DNA of 20,153 bases, from positions 1 through 20,153 of the forward strand of contig DAOMOP010000056.1 of NCBI GenBank assembly GCA_035444405.1. Reading direction: 5' to 3'. Both the position numbers and the translations under genes were made by a program. The notes beneath the pieces were generated by a model. That model made no database searches, was not told the DNA's origin, and saw nothing but the letters and a program-made list of their open reading frames with translations. The DNA is from DAOMOP01 sp035444405. Its GTDB lineage: Bacteria; Pseudomonadota; Gammaproteobacteria; Burkholderiales; Rhodocyclaceae. Within the stretch, counting starts at the first letter, position 1. Every line of letters starts with the position of its first letter. This document shows, piece by piece, positions 6,973 through 14,282 of this stretch.

Positions 6973-8414
6973 TGCGCGTCACCGCGCTGCTTCGGTCGCG
7001 CCGGCGCAGGCAGTGCGCAGCGCAGGAAGCGACCGTTTCCGGCCTCGCCCAGATACTCGCCGTCCCGCCACACGGTGCGCCCGCGAGCGAGCGTCAATGC
7101 CGGCCAGGCGCGCACGCGGATGCCCTCGTAGGGCGTGTAATCGACCTCGTGGTGCAGGTCGGCATTGCGGATCGCACGATCGATACCGGTATCCCAGATC
7201 ACCAGGTCGGCGTCGGCCCCGACCGCGATCGAACCCTTGTGCGGATACAGCCCGTACATCTTCGCGACGTTGGTCGAGGTCAGCGCGACGAACTGGCAGA
7301 TGTCGAGCCGCCCGCCGAGCACGCCGTGGCTGAACAGCAGCGGCAGGCGCGTTTCCAGCCCCGGGATCCCGTTGGGGATCTTGTCGAAGCTCGCGTCCGG
7401 TCCGGCGGCGAGCTTGCCTTGCGGCCCGCCGAACTTGAATGGCGCATGATCGGATGAGAAGACCTGGAACACGCCCGATTCGAGGCCGTCCCACACCACT
7501 TGCTGGTTGGCTTTGTCGCGCGGCGGCGGGCTGCAGATGCATTTCGCGCCGTGCATGTGCGCGTGGCCGTCACCCTCGAGGCCGAGGTCGTCGGCGGTGA
7601 GGAAGAGGTACTGCGGGCAGGTCTCGCCGTAGATGCGCAGCCCGTGGCCCTGCGCCCAGCGGATCTGCTCGATCGCCTCGCGGCCGGACACATGCACGAT
7701 CAGAATCGGCACATCGACGAGTTCGGCGAACGAGATCGCGCGGTGCGTCGCCTCGCGCTCGACCAGCATCGGGCGCGCCTGCGCGTGGTAGCGCGGCGCA
7801 GTGCGGCCGGCCTTGAGCAGGCGCTCGGTGAGCCACGCGATGCAGTCGGTGTTCTCGGCGTGCACCATCACCATCGCCCCCTCGTCGCGCGCGACCGCGA
7901 GCACGTCGATGATCTCGCGGTCGGCGAGCTTAAGATCATCGTAGGTCATGTAGATCTTGAACGACGTGTAGCCCTCGCGGATCAGTTCCGGCAATTCCCG
8001 GTTCAAGACGTCCGGCGTCGGGTCGGACACGATCAGGTGAAAGGCGTAGTCGATCGATGCCTTGCCTTCGGCGCGGCGGTGATAGTCCTCGACCGCCGCC
8101 CGCAGGCTCTGCCCCTTGAGCTGGCACGCGAACGGCAGCACCGTCGTGGTGCCGCCGCAGGCGGCCGAGCGCGTGCCGGACAGGAAGTCGTCGGCCATCT
8201 TCGAGCCGTCGCTCATCGGCTGGTCGAGGTGGCAGTGGCCGTCGATACCGCCCGGCAGCACCCAGCGGCCGGCCGCGTCGATCTCCTCGCGCGCCCGCCC
8301 CAGGCCCTTGCCGAGCGCAGCGATACGCCCGTCGCGGACGCCGATGTCGGCATCGAAGACGTCCGCGGCGGTCGCGCAGTGCGCGTTGCGGATGACCAGA
8401 TCGAATTCGTTCAT
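6969..8414 (-). CDS. Dihydropyrimidinase / hydantoinase family cyclic amidohydrolase
   Basis: The protein has 481 residues, matching D-hydantoinases and dihydropyrimidinases. The binuclear metal site is complete: H60 and H62 in GIDGHCHLDQP, the bridging carboxylated lysine K153 in SFKIYMTYD, H185 in VMVHAEN, H241 in LIVHVSG and D322 in FSSDHAPF. The family opens cyclic diamides such as dihydrouracil or 5-substituted hydantoins to N-carbamoyl amino acids. A strong AGGAGGT lies inside the end of the upstream racemase-like gene, and the two genes directly abut. No N-carbamoyl-amino-acid amidohydrolase is visible in the window. The substrate may therefore be a different cyclic imide, ureide or lactam. 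The operon also contains an FAH-family enzyme, which is not part of standard reductive pyrimidine catabolism. Confidence 0.93.
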   Translation of the reverse strand: MNEFDLVIRNAHCATAADVFDADIGVRDGRIAALGKGLGRAREEIDAAGRWVLPGGIDGHCHLDQPMSDGSKMADDFLSGTRSAACGGTTTVLPFACQLKGQSLRAAVEDYHRRAEGKASIDYAFHLIVSDPTPDVLNRELPELIREGYTSFKIYMTYDDLKLADREIIDVLAVARDEGAMVMVHAENTDCIAWLTERLLKAGRTAPRYHAQARPMLVEREATHRAISFAELVDVPILIVHVSGREAIEQIRWAQGHGLRIYGETCPQYLFLTADDLGLEGDGHAHMHGAKCICSPPPRDKANQQVVWDGLESGVFQVFSSDHAPFKFGGPQGKLAAGPDASFDKIPNGIPGLETRLPLLFSHGVLGGRLDICQFVALTSTNVAKMYGLYPHKGSIAVGADADLVIWDTGIDRAIRNADLHHEVDYTPYEGIRVRAWPALTLARGRTVWRDGEYLGEAGNGRFLRCALPAPARPKQRGDAQ

Positions 8415-9146
8415 TTACTTGACCTCCTGGAACAAACGACCCCAGCCAATGACTTGTGCAGGGTCGTGGCCCGTCATGCGCAGCATGTTCCACACGACGG
8501 TGGATACGGTATCGAAGACGGGGATGCCAAACTCGGCTTCCCACTGCGGCACGAGGTGGGCGGCGCGCAAATTCGTGCAATAGATGGCGATCGCGGCGGG
8601 GCCGCTGGCCGCAACTTCACGCACCTGGCCCGTCAGCGTGTCGGCATCGACCTCCGAGAAGGCGAAGTTCTCCGAGATGTCGAGCCGGTTCGTCGCGACG
8701 CACCGGTAGCCTTCCCTGTCGTAATTTGCGGCGATGCGCGCGGCCACATCGGCCGTATAGGGGCACACCAGCGCGAAATCCTTGCGTGCCGAGCGCTCGA
8801 GAATCTCGTTCAGCGCCAGCACCGAGGTCGTCGCGGGGATGCCGGTGGCGTCCTCGATGCGGCGGCACAGCGTGCGATCCTGCTCGAATCCCATCCAGCC
8901 GGCGGCGGTGCCGCTCCAGCCGATCACATCCACCCGCGCGTCGGCGAGCAGCCTGGCGGCGGCGAGGATCTTCGAATCGTCGAACTGGCCGAGCGCCGTG
9001 TCGTCGAGCGAGATCCGGGTCACCGTGAAGCGCGAGAAGTGCGCGCTCACACCCGGGATCGCACCGACCATCGCCGAGGTCAGCGGTTCGAGCGCGGTGT
9101 TCGAGGACGGCGTCAGCACGCCGAGCAGGGTGCGCCGGACACTCAT
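8415..9146 (-). CDS. Asp/Glu racemase superfamily enzyme, arylmalonate decarboxylase/maleate isomerase-like
   Basis: The protein has 243 residues. It begins RRTLLGVLTPSSNTALEP, the N-terminal pattern of the maleate cis-trans isomerase/arylmalonate decarboxylase branch. Racemases and maleate isomerase normally use two cysteines. Here the N-terminal site reads IGWSGTAAG (75-83) with no cysteine, while the C-terminal site keeps C190 in AIYCTNLRA. This single-cysteine pattern is known from arylmalonate decarboxylase, so decarboxylation or isomerisation is more likely than classical two-base racemisation. It is the first full gene of the minus-strand operon, and its ATG overlaps the stop of a 29-codon leader frame. 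GGAG lies 8 bases upstream of the ATG. Confidence 0.82.
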   Translation of the reverse strand: MSVRRTLLGVLTPSSNTALEPLTSAMVGAIPGVSAHFSRFTVTRISLDDTALGQFDDSKILAAARLLADARVDVIGWSGTAAGWMGFEQDRTLCRRIEDATGIPATTSVLALNEILERSARKDFALVCPYTADVAARIAANYDREGYRCVATNRLDISENFAFSEVDADTLTGQVREVAASGPAAIAIYCTNLRAAHLVPQWEAEFGIPVFDTVSTVVWNMLRMTGHDPAQVIGWGRLFQEVK

Positions 9147-9232
9147 CGCCGCATCTCCAAACTCGACTTCGTATGCTTCGCGCCACGGCGCGTGTGCCGT
9201 GACCGCGGCAGGCGGTGGTCGGTGTCAAGCAT
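9143..9232 (-). CDS. Possible 29-residue leader peptide upstream of the racemase-like gene
   Basis: An ATG at 9232 is preceded on the minus strand by AGGAGGAG at 5-base spacing, the best ribosome binding site in this operon. It opens a frame of 29 residues (MLDTDHRLPRSR..., very basic) whose TGA overlaps the racemase ATG in an ATGA junction. The arrangement fits a translated, translationally coupled leader. The peptide has no family resemblance and may have no function of its own. Alternatively the site is a relic of an older start. Confidence 0.4.
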   Translation of the reverse strand: MLDTDHRLPRSRHTRRGAKHTKSSLEMRR

Positions 9233-9292
9233 CGGGTCTCCTCCTGTTAGGCCTGGGGTGCGTTTTCGTTAAGGAGTTGTTGATTCAAAGCA

Positions 9293-9321
9293 ATTGTATA
9301 CATATTGTTGAACAAAATAAA
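9293..9321 (-). promoter_or_regulatory. Candidate promoter and operator for the minus-strand hydantoinase operon
   Basis: On the minus strand, TTTATT (9316-9321) and TACAAT (9293-9298) are separated by 17 bp. The -10 is a 5/6 match, the -35 weak. The -10 overlaps the palindrome-like TTGTATACAT (9294-9303), whose core TGTATACA (9295-9302) is a perfect palindrome. It differs by one base from the TTGnATnCAA pattern at both TRAP promoters. Repressor binding here would block the -10. Confidence 0.45.
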
Positions 9322-9492
9322 GCCCCCCTACTCGTTCTTTCTGCCTGCTCGTCAGCAATCGAAAGTGATCTCACACGCGGGCACACGAGGCCTGCATCCG
9401 CGGCATTCATGGCGATTGCGCACGCCACGCGACGTAACGACGCCTTGTTCCGCCTCCCCGCTCTGCGGATTGAGGCTGTGCCGGATACTGCA

Positions 9493-9539
9493 ACGCACCA
9501 CAAAAAGTCGTTTACACACAACGGCCAGGGACATATAGT
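9493..9539 (+). promoter_or_regulatory. Sigma70-type promoter of TRAP operon 1
   Basis: -35 TTTACA (9511-9516), a 17-bp spacer, -10 TATAGT (9534-9539). The block upstream, ACGCACCA (9493-9500) then AAAAAGTCG (9502-9510), recurs with one base less at 15212-15228 before TRAP operon 2. The two spacers between -35 and -10 are unrelated, so the shared blocks look selected rather than recently duplicated. Confidence 0.7.
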
Positions 9540-9556
9540 CACCTTATTGAATCCAG

Positions 9557-9568
9557 TTTTGCATGCAA
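9557..9568. promoter_or_regulatory. Operator-like palindrome downstream of TRAP promoter 1
   Basis: TTGCATGCAA (9559-9568) is a perfect 10-bp palindrome within CAGTTTTGCATGCAA (9554-9568). It begins 20 bases after the first base of the -10 (counted to the C at 9554), the same offset as the matching site in TRAP operon 2. It lies about +13 to +22 of the expected transcript, where a repressor would act as a roadblock. A GntR/FCD regulator is the natural candidate. Confidence 0.6.
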
Positions 9569-9691
9569 TTTATACAATAGAAAATGCATGTAACTCTGCA
9601 GTCAGACGCACGCAATCGGCGCCACCACGCGAACGGCGTTGAACCTGCCGCTGCACTCGCATCACCCTCAACCACCGAAGGAGACAAAGCC

Positions 9692-10744
9692 ATGTCGTCG
9701 AGGAAACCGCTGTCGCACCTCATCGTCGCACTCGCATGCGGCGCCGCCATCGCAACCACCACACATGCCGCGCAGAACCTGCGCGTGACCGGCAACTTCT
9801 CGCAGAACGTCAAGCACGTCGCGGTCGAGCAGGCGTTCTTCGAGACGCTCGGCAAGGATTCGGGTGTCGATGTCAACGTGAACTACAACCCGATGGACGT
9901 CGTCGGCGTGCGCGCCCCCGATGCGCTGCGCATGCTGCGCTCGGGCGCTTTCGACGTCATGTCGGTGCAGATCGGCATGGCCTCGCGCGACGATCCGTTC
10001 TTCGAAGGCATCGATGTGGTCGGTGTGGCCACCGACATGGACACGCTGCGTCAGGCGGTCCAAGCCTATCGGGGCGCGCTCGACGAGCGCCTGCAAAAGC
10101 GCTTCAACGCGAAAGTGCTGACGCTGTGGCCGTTCGGACCGCAGGTACTTTTCTGCAGCAACGAAATCGCCTCGCTCGACGACCTGTCGGGGCTGCGCGT
10201 ACGCAGCTTTACGCCGACGATGTCGGCCCTGCTCGAGCATTTCGGCGCCACACCGGTGACGCTGCAGTTCAGCGAGGTCTATACCGCGCTGCAACGCGGT
10301 GTCGCCTCGTGCGGCGTGACCTCGCCGACCTCGGCGAACTCCGGCAGCTGGCCGGAGGTGACGACGCACCTGCTGCCGGTCGCGGTTTCCGGATCCGTCC
10401 AGGGCCACTTCATCAATCTCGACGCATGGAAGCGTTTCAGCCCCGAGGAGCAGGAGAAGCTCGCGGCCGCGTTCCGCGAGCTGGAAGACGCGCTGTGGGA
10501 AGTCGCCCTCAACGCCAACGGTGACGCGGTCAATTGCAGCACCGGCCGGCAGCCGTGCAAGGACCATAAGCCGTTCGCGATGAAGACGGTCGAGGTCGGC
10601 GACGCCGATCGTGCCCGCATCCGGGAGGCCGCGCGTACCGTGACGCTGCCGATCTGGGCGAAGACCTGCAATGCAGTCGACCCGACCTGCTCGCAGACCT
10701 GGAACGCAACCGTCGGCAAGGCGGTGGGCATCAGTATCGAATAA
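9692..10744 (+). CDS. TRAP transporter periplasmic substrate-binding protein (DctP family), divergent
   Basis: The protein has 350 residues. ATG 9692 is supported by AAGGAG (9678-9683) and a signal peptide ending THAA near residue 27. The overall pattern is TRAP solute receptor (DctP family): FGPQVLFCSNEIASLDDLSG (148-167) followed by GLRVRSF with the usual carboxylate-binding Arg at R171, and VYTALQRGV. The usual DGxxN motif after YxALQxGv is replaced by ASCGVTSPTSA. The mature protein has six cysteines (155, 207, 282, 289, 326, 333), which could form three disulfides; most DctP receptors have none or few. It delivers substrate to the DctQM membrane pair encoded just downstream. The ligand is probably an organic acid or acid-like heterocycle product, unknown. 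Confidence 0.9.
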   Translation: MSSRKPLSHLIVALACGAAIATTTHAAQNLRVTGNFSQNVKHVAVEQAFFETLGKDSGVDVNVNYNPMDVVGVRAPDALRMLRSGAFDVMSVQIGMASRDDPFFEGIDVVGVATDMDTLRQAVQAYRGALDERLQKRFNAKVLTLWPFGPQVLFCSNEIASLDDLSGLRVRSFTPTMSALLEHFGATPVTLQFSEVYTALQRGVASCGVTSPTSANSGSWPEVTTHLLPVAVSGSVQGHFINLDAWKRFSPEEQEKLAAAFRELEDALWEVALNANGDAVNCSTGRQPCKDHKPFAMKTVEVGDADRARIREAARTVTLPIWAKTCNAVDPTCSQTWNATVGKAVGISIE

Positions 10745-10803
10745 GCGTCCGCAACGCTGTGCGGTGACGGGCCGCGGCCCGTCGCCGCAGGAGAGATCAC
10801 CCC

Positions 10804-11409
10804 ATGGAAAAGAATCCCGTCGAACGCTGGTGCGGCCCCGTCGTACACGCGTTCTCGCTCGTCGCCGGCTACGCGGTCCTCGCAATAACGCTGGTGATCG
10901 GTGCCGAAATCCTGTTGCGCCGCGTGTTCGGCATGTCCCTGCAAGGGGCCGACGAGTACGGCGGCTACATGCTCGCGATCGTGACCGCTATCGGTGCCGC
11001 CCACGCCCTGCTCGACCGCGCCCATACCCGCATCGAGATCCTCGTCGAGCGGCTGCCGCAGGGCGCGCGCGCGGTGCTCAACGTCGCCTCCGCACTGGTC
11101 ATGGCGGCGATGGCCGCATTTCTCGCCTGGCGTGCGGTGGTTGCGATGCTCGAGAGCATCGAATACCAGAGCGTGTCCACAAGCCCGCTGATGACGCCAC
11201 TGTGGATGCCGCAGGCCGCGTGGGTCGCCGGCATGATCCTGTTCGCGGTGGTCGCCAGCGTGGTCGCGCTGCATGCGCTCTCGCTCACCGTCGGCAACTG
11301 GCGCGCGATCAACCGCTGGTACGGCATCAAGACGCTCTCCGAGGAGCTCGACGAGGCCACCGCAGAAGTCGAGCCGCAGGGTCTTGCAACCAGGGAGGCA
11401 CGCGCATGA
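10804..11409 (+). CDS. TRAP transporter small permease subunit (DctQ)
   Basis: The protein has 201 residues with four hydrophobic segments (about 13-36, 53-71, 90-113 and 137-163), the standard DctQ topology. The second helix is preceded by ADEYGGYML, matching the conserved DE motif of the family. CAGGAG lies 10 bases upstream of the ATG. The start is 59 bases after the receptor gene, and the stop overlaps the dctM start (ATGA). DctQ forms the membrane complex with DctM; the pair imports receptor-bound solute using the sodium gradient. A hydrophilic acidic C-terminal tail of about 30 residues extends past the last helix. Confidence 0.92.
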   Translation: MEKNPVERWCGPVVHAFSLVAGYAVLAITLVIGAEILLRRVFGMSLQGADEYGGYMLAIVTAIGAAHALLDRAHTRIEILVERLPQGARAVLNVASALVMAAMAAFLAWRAVVAMLESIEYQSVSTSPLMTPLWMPQAAWVAGMILFAVVASVVALHALSLTVGNWRAINRWYGIKTLSEELDEATAEVEPQGLATREARA

Positions 11410-12716
11410 TCACCGTAACCGAAGCCTTCACCGGCTTTTTCATCATGCTCGGCCTGATGCTGATCGGGCTGCCCGTGGCGGGCGCACTGTTCGCGGTCGC
11501 GATCCTCGGTGCCTTCCTTTACCTGGGCACCCCGACGCTGATGATGTTCGGCAACCAGATGTGGAGCATCCTTGACGACTTCGTGCTGACCGCGATCCCG
11601 ATGTTCATCCTGCTCGGCGAGATTCTCGTGCGCAGCGGCATCACCGACCGCATGTACGCCGCGCTGTCCGACTGGCTGCAGCGCTGGCCCGGCGGGCTGC
11701 TGCACACCAACATCGGCGCGTGCGGAATGTTCTCGGCAGTGTCGGGCTCGTCGGTGGCGACGGCGGCAACGATCGGCACGGTCGCGCTGCCATCGATGAA
11801 GGGGCACGGCTACTCCGAGCGGCTCGCGCTCGGCACCATCGCCGCGGGCGCGACGCTGGGCATCCTGATTCCGCCGTCGATCAACATGATCATCTACGGC
11901 TCGATGTCGAACACGTCGATCGGTCGCCTCTTCCTCGCCGCGATCGTGCCGGGACTGTTGCTGATCGCGCTCTTCATGATCTTCGTTGCGGTCGTGTGTG
12001 CGCTGCGGCCATCGCTGGGGGGCGACGCGCTGGCGCCGGTGCCGATGAAGGAGCGCCTCGCACGGCTGAAAGACCTGCTGCCGCCCCTCGTGATCTTCGC
12101 CGTCGTGATGGGCAGCATCTACACCGGCTGGGCGACGCCGACCGAGTCGGCCGCTGTCGGCGTGATCGCGGCGCTCGCGCTGGCCGCCGCGCGGGGCCGG
12201 CTCACGATGTCGATGCTCAACCAGTCCGTGCTGACCGTCGTGCGCGTGACCGCGATGATCATGCTGATCGTGCTGGCGGCGCAGCTCCTGTCCTTCGTGA
12301 TGGGGGTCCTGCGCATTCCGCAGGCGATCACGGGGCTCGTTGCCGACACCGGCGCGACCCAGCTGCAGATCCTGCTGCTGCTGATCGCGTTCTACCTCGT
12401 CCTCGGCTGCTTCCTCGAGACGCTGTCGATGATGATCACGACGATTCCGATCGTGATGCCGATCGTGCTGTTCTTCGGCATCGATCCGGTGTGGTTCGGC
12501 GTGTTCCTCGTGCTGATGATGGAGGTCGCGCTGATCACGCCGCCGCTCGGCATGAATCTGTTCATCGTGCAAGGCGCGCGCGCGCAGGGCGGCTCGGTGA
12601 TGGACGTCGTATGGGGTGCGATGCCGTTCACGCTGATCATGCTGCTGATGGTCGCGATCCTGATCGCGTTTCCGCAGCTCGCACTGTTCCTGCCCAATGC
12701 CCTCTACGGGCAATAG
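11406..12716 (+). CDS. TRAP transporter large permease subunit (DctM)
   Basis: The protein has 436 residues, the normal DctM length, and is almost wholly hydrophobic with about twelve membrane segments and re-entrant loops. Family blocks include IPMFILLGEILVRSGITDRM (62-81), SAVSGSSVATAATIGTVALP, the IPPSINMIIYG loop, GWATPTESAAVGV, and MEVALITPPLGMNLFIVQG. It is the ion-coupled transport subunit (IT superfamily). It is translated from an ATG overlapping the dctQ stop. The following amidohydrolase starts 6 bases after its stop, tying transport to catabolism in one operon. Confidence 0.95.
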   Translation: MITVTEAFTGFFIMLGLMLIGLPVAGALFAVAILGAFLYLGTPTLMMFGNQMWSILDDFVLTAIPMFILLGEILVRSGITDRMYAALSDWLQRWPGGLLHTNIGACGMFSAVSGSSVATAATIGTVALPSMKGHGYSERLALGTIAAGATLGILIPPSINMIIYGSMSNTSIGRLFLAAIVPGLLLIALFMIFVAVVCALRPSLGGDALAPVPMKERLARLKDLLPPLVIFAVVMGSIYTGWATPTESAAVGVIAALALAAARGRLTMSMLNQSVLTVVRVTAMIMLIVLAAQLLSFVMGVLRIPQAITGLVADTGATQLQILLLLIAFYLVLGCFLETLSMMITTIPIVMPIVLFFGIDPVWFGVFLVLMMEVALITPPLGMNLFIVQGARAQGGSVMDVVWGAMPFTLIMLLMVAILIAFPQLALFLPNALYGQ

Positions 12717-12722
12717 CGCGCG

Positions 12723-14192
12723 ATGCGCCTGATCCGGCCCGCCTTTCTGCTCGCGGATTCTGCCCACGGCACTGTCCACGAGCGCTGGTCGGTGCTGGTC
12801 GACGGCGCGCGCATCGCCGCGATCGGGCCGGACGCGGCCTTCTCGAGCGGGCAGCTCGACGTCCTCGAACTGCCCGGTGCATTGCTGATGCCCGGCCTGG
12901 TCAACGCCCATCAGCATGGCCGCGGCATCAGCCAGCTGCTGCTCGGCTACCCCGACGACACCCTCGAACCGTGGATCGCCCGGCGGCTCGCACGCGGCGC
13001 GCCGGATGCCGGCGCGCTGACGCGCCTCGCCGCGGTCGAGATGCTCGGGAACGGCGTGACCTGCACGGTGCATGCGAACTACAGCTACGGCAGCGGCGAC
13101 TACGAGGCCGAAGCACGCGCCGCGCTCGAGGCCTATATCGAGACCGGACTGCGCGTGACCTTCTGCGTCGGCGCGCTGGACCGCGGAGCACCGCTCTATC
13201 CCGGCCACGACGAGGCCACCTTCGTCGCCGCGCTGACACCGGCGGCGCGGTCGCTGCTGCGCCAGCCGCGTCCGCAGCCCTACGCCGGCGATGCCACCGC
13301 GACGATCGCGCTGATGCGCCGCCTGCAATCCGACTTCGGCGGGCATCCGCTGGTCACGCTGGCCTACGGCCCGGCCGGCCCGCAATGGGTGTCGGACACG
13401 CTGATGGCCGCGCTCGCACGCGACGCGAACGACCACGGGCTGGGGCTACATCTGCACCTGCTCGAGTCGCCCGCGCAGGCGGCGGTGGCGAACCGACTCT
13501 ACCCGGACGGCACGCTCGCGCACCTCGAGCGGCTCGGTGTGCTCGGCCCGCTCACCGCGCTCGCGCACTGCGTGCATGTCGGTCCGGCCGACATCGACGT
13601 GATCGCACGCCGAGGCGCGACGGTGGTGCACTGCCCCGGCTCCAATCTGCGGCTCGCCAACGGCATCGCTCCGGTCGCCGAGTTGGTCGCCGCCGGCGTG
13701 CCGGTCGCGCTCGGCACCGACAACTGCGCGGCCGCCGACGACGAGGACCTGCTCGGCGAGCTGCGCCTCGCGGATCTCATCGCGCGACGCCCGCCGAATA
13801 CACACCGTGACAACGCCGCGCAGCTACTCGCTCGCGTCACTGCGACCGGCGCACGCGCGGCCTTCGTCGGCGACCGCGTGGGCCGAATCGCCCCGGGCTG
13901 GTGCGCCGATCTGACCGCGCTGTCGCTGGCGCGCATCGAAGGCGCCTACCGCGACCCCGACACCACGCTCGTCGACGCGGTAGCGCAGCGCGCGCGCGGC
14001 GCAGACGTCGTGATGACGATGGTCGGCGGCCGGCTGCGACACCACGACCGGCGCCCGGTCGATCTCGAGGTGGATGCGATCCGCACCGCGGCGGCGGCGA
14101 CCGCCCGTGCGCATCGCCTCGCGCCCACCACCGATGCGGCGGCCGCCGCAACGCTCGCAGAGGCGCTGCGGCGCCTGTGCCGCCCGCTATGA
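12723..14192 (+). CDS. Amidohydrolase-superfamily hydrolase/deaminase (AtzB/TrzN/guanine deaminase-like)
   Basis: The protein has 489 residues. It is a mononuclear subtype-III amidohydrolase: H63 and H65 in LVNAHQHGRG, H245 with E248 in LHLHLLES, H282 in LAHCVHV and D333 in LGTDNC. The N-terminal small beta-domain (LVDGARIAAIGPD) and a C-terminal return (RIAPGWCADLTALS) are typical. Relatives remove amino groups or chloride from s-triazines, guanine, S-adenosylhomocysteine and other N-heterocycles. No signal peptide is seen, so it acts in the cytosol on imported substrate. It starts 6 bases after dctM with only a weak ribosome site and is probably coupled. The exact substrate is unknown; its own operon position argues that TRAP system 1 imports the substrate. 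Confidence 0.88.
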   Translation: MRLIRPAFLLADSAHGTVHERWSVLVDGARIAAIGPDAAFSSGQLDVLELPGALLMPGLVNAHQHGRGISQLLLGYPDDTLEPWIARRLARGAPDAGALTRLAAVEMLGNGVTCTVHANYSYGSGDYEAEARAALEAYIETGLRVTFCVGALDRGAPLYPGHDEATFVAALTPAARSLLRQPRPQPYAGDATATIALMRRLQSDFGGHPLVTLAYGPAGPQWVSDTLMAALARDANDHGLGLHLHLLESPAQAAVANRLYPDGTLAHLERLGVLGPLTALAHCVHVGPADIDVIARRGATVVHCPGSNLRLANGIAPVAELVAAGVPVALGTDNCAAADDEDLLGELRLADLIARRPPNTHRDNAAQLLARVTATGARAAFVGDRVGRIAPGWCADLTALSLARIEGAYRDPDTTLVDAVAQRARGADVVMTMVGGRLRHHDRRPVDLEVDAIRTAAAATARAHRLAPTTDAAAAATLAEALRRLCRPL

Positions 14193-14218
14193 GCGCCCGG
14201 ATCGCCTCGATCCACACC

Positions 14219-14262
14219 CGGGGTGCGCGGTTAGCGCCCGCGCCGTGCGCCCTGAGCACCCC
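14219..14262. terminator. Weak hairpin between convergent amidohydrolase and GntR genes
   Basis: GGGGTGC (14220-14226) pairs with GCACCCC (14256-14262). Inside, GCGCGG (14225-14230) can instead pair with CCGCGC (14238-14243). The long spacer and competing pairings make a terminator role uncertain. Confidence 0.3.
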
Positions 14263-14282
14263 ACTCCCGGCGCCCGCACTTC

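Larger units (their letters stand above)
9233..9691. promoter_or_regulatory. Divergent regulatory region between hydantoinase operon and TRAP operon 1
   Basis: This 459-bp gap is much more AT-rich than the flanking genes. It holds a promoter and operator for each direction, listed separately. The middle (about 9325-9490) shows no convincing gene. Short open frames crossing it lack ribosome binding sites and protein-like composition. Confidence 0.7.

Noticed and set aside
6208..9146. Assignment of the minus-strand operon to nicotinate degradation via maleate isomerase
   Set aside because: The racemase-fold enzyme lacks the N-terminal cysteine of maleate isomerase, and no hydroxylase, dihydroxypyridine dioxygenase or maleamate amidase is present.
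9285..9542. Short open frames on both strands in the divergent regulatory region
   Set aside because: No ribosome binding sites and no family resemblance; they overlap the promoter elements.
10965..13436. An 823-codon antisense frame over the TRAP dctQM genes and amidohydrolase
   Set aside because: Composition is His/Arg/Asp/Gln-rich shadow of hydrophobic codons. The plus strand encodes clear dctQ, dctM and amidohydrolase families.
11720..13810. A 696-codon plus-strand frame overlapping dctM and the amidohydrolase
   Set aside because: Arg/Ala/Asp-rich out-of-frame shadow with no domain pattern and no ribosome site; the in-frame genes are unambiguous.
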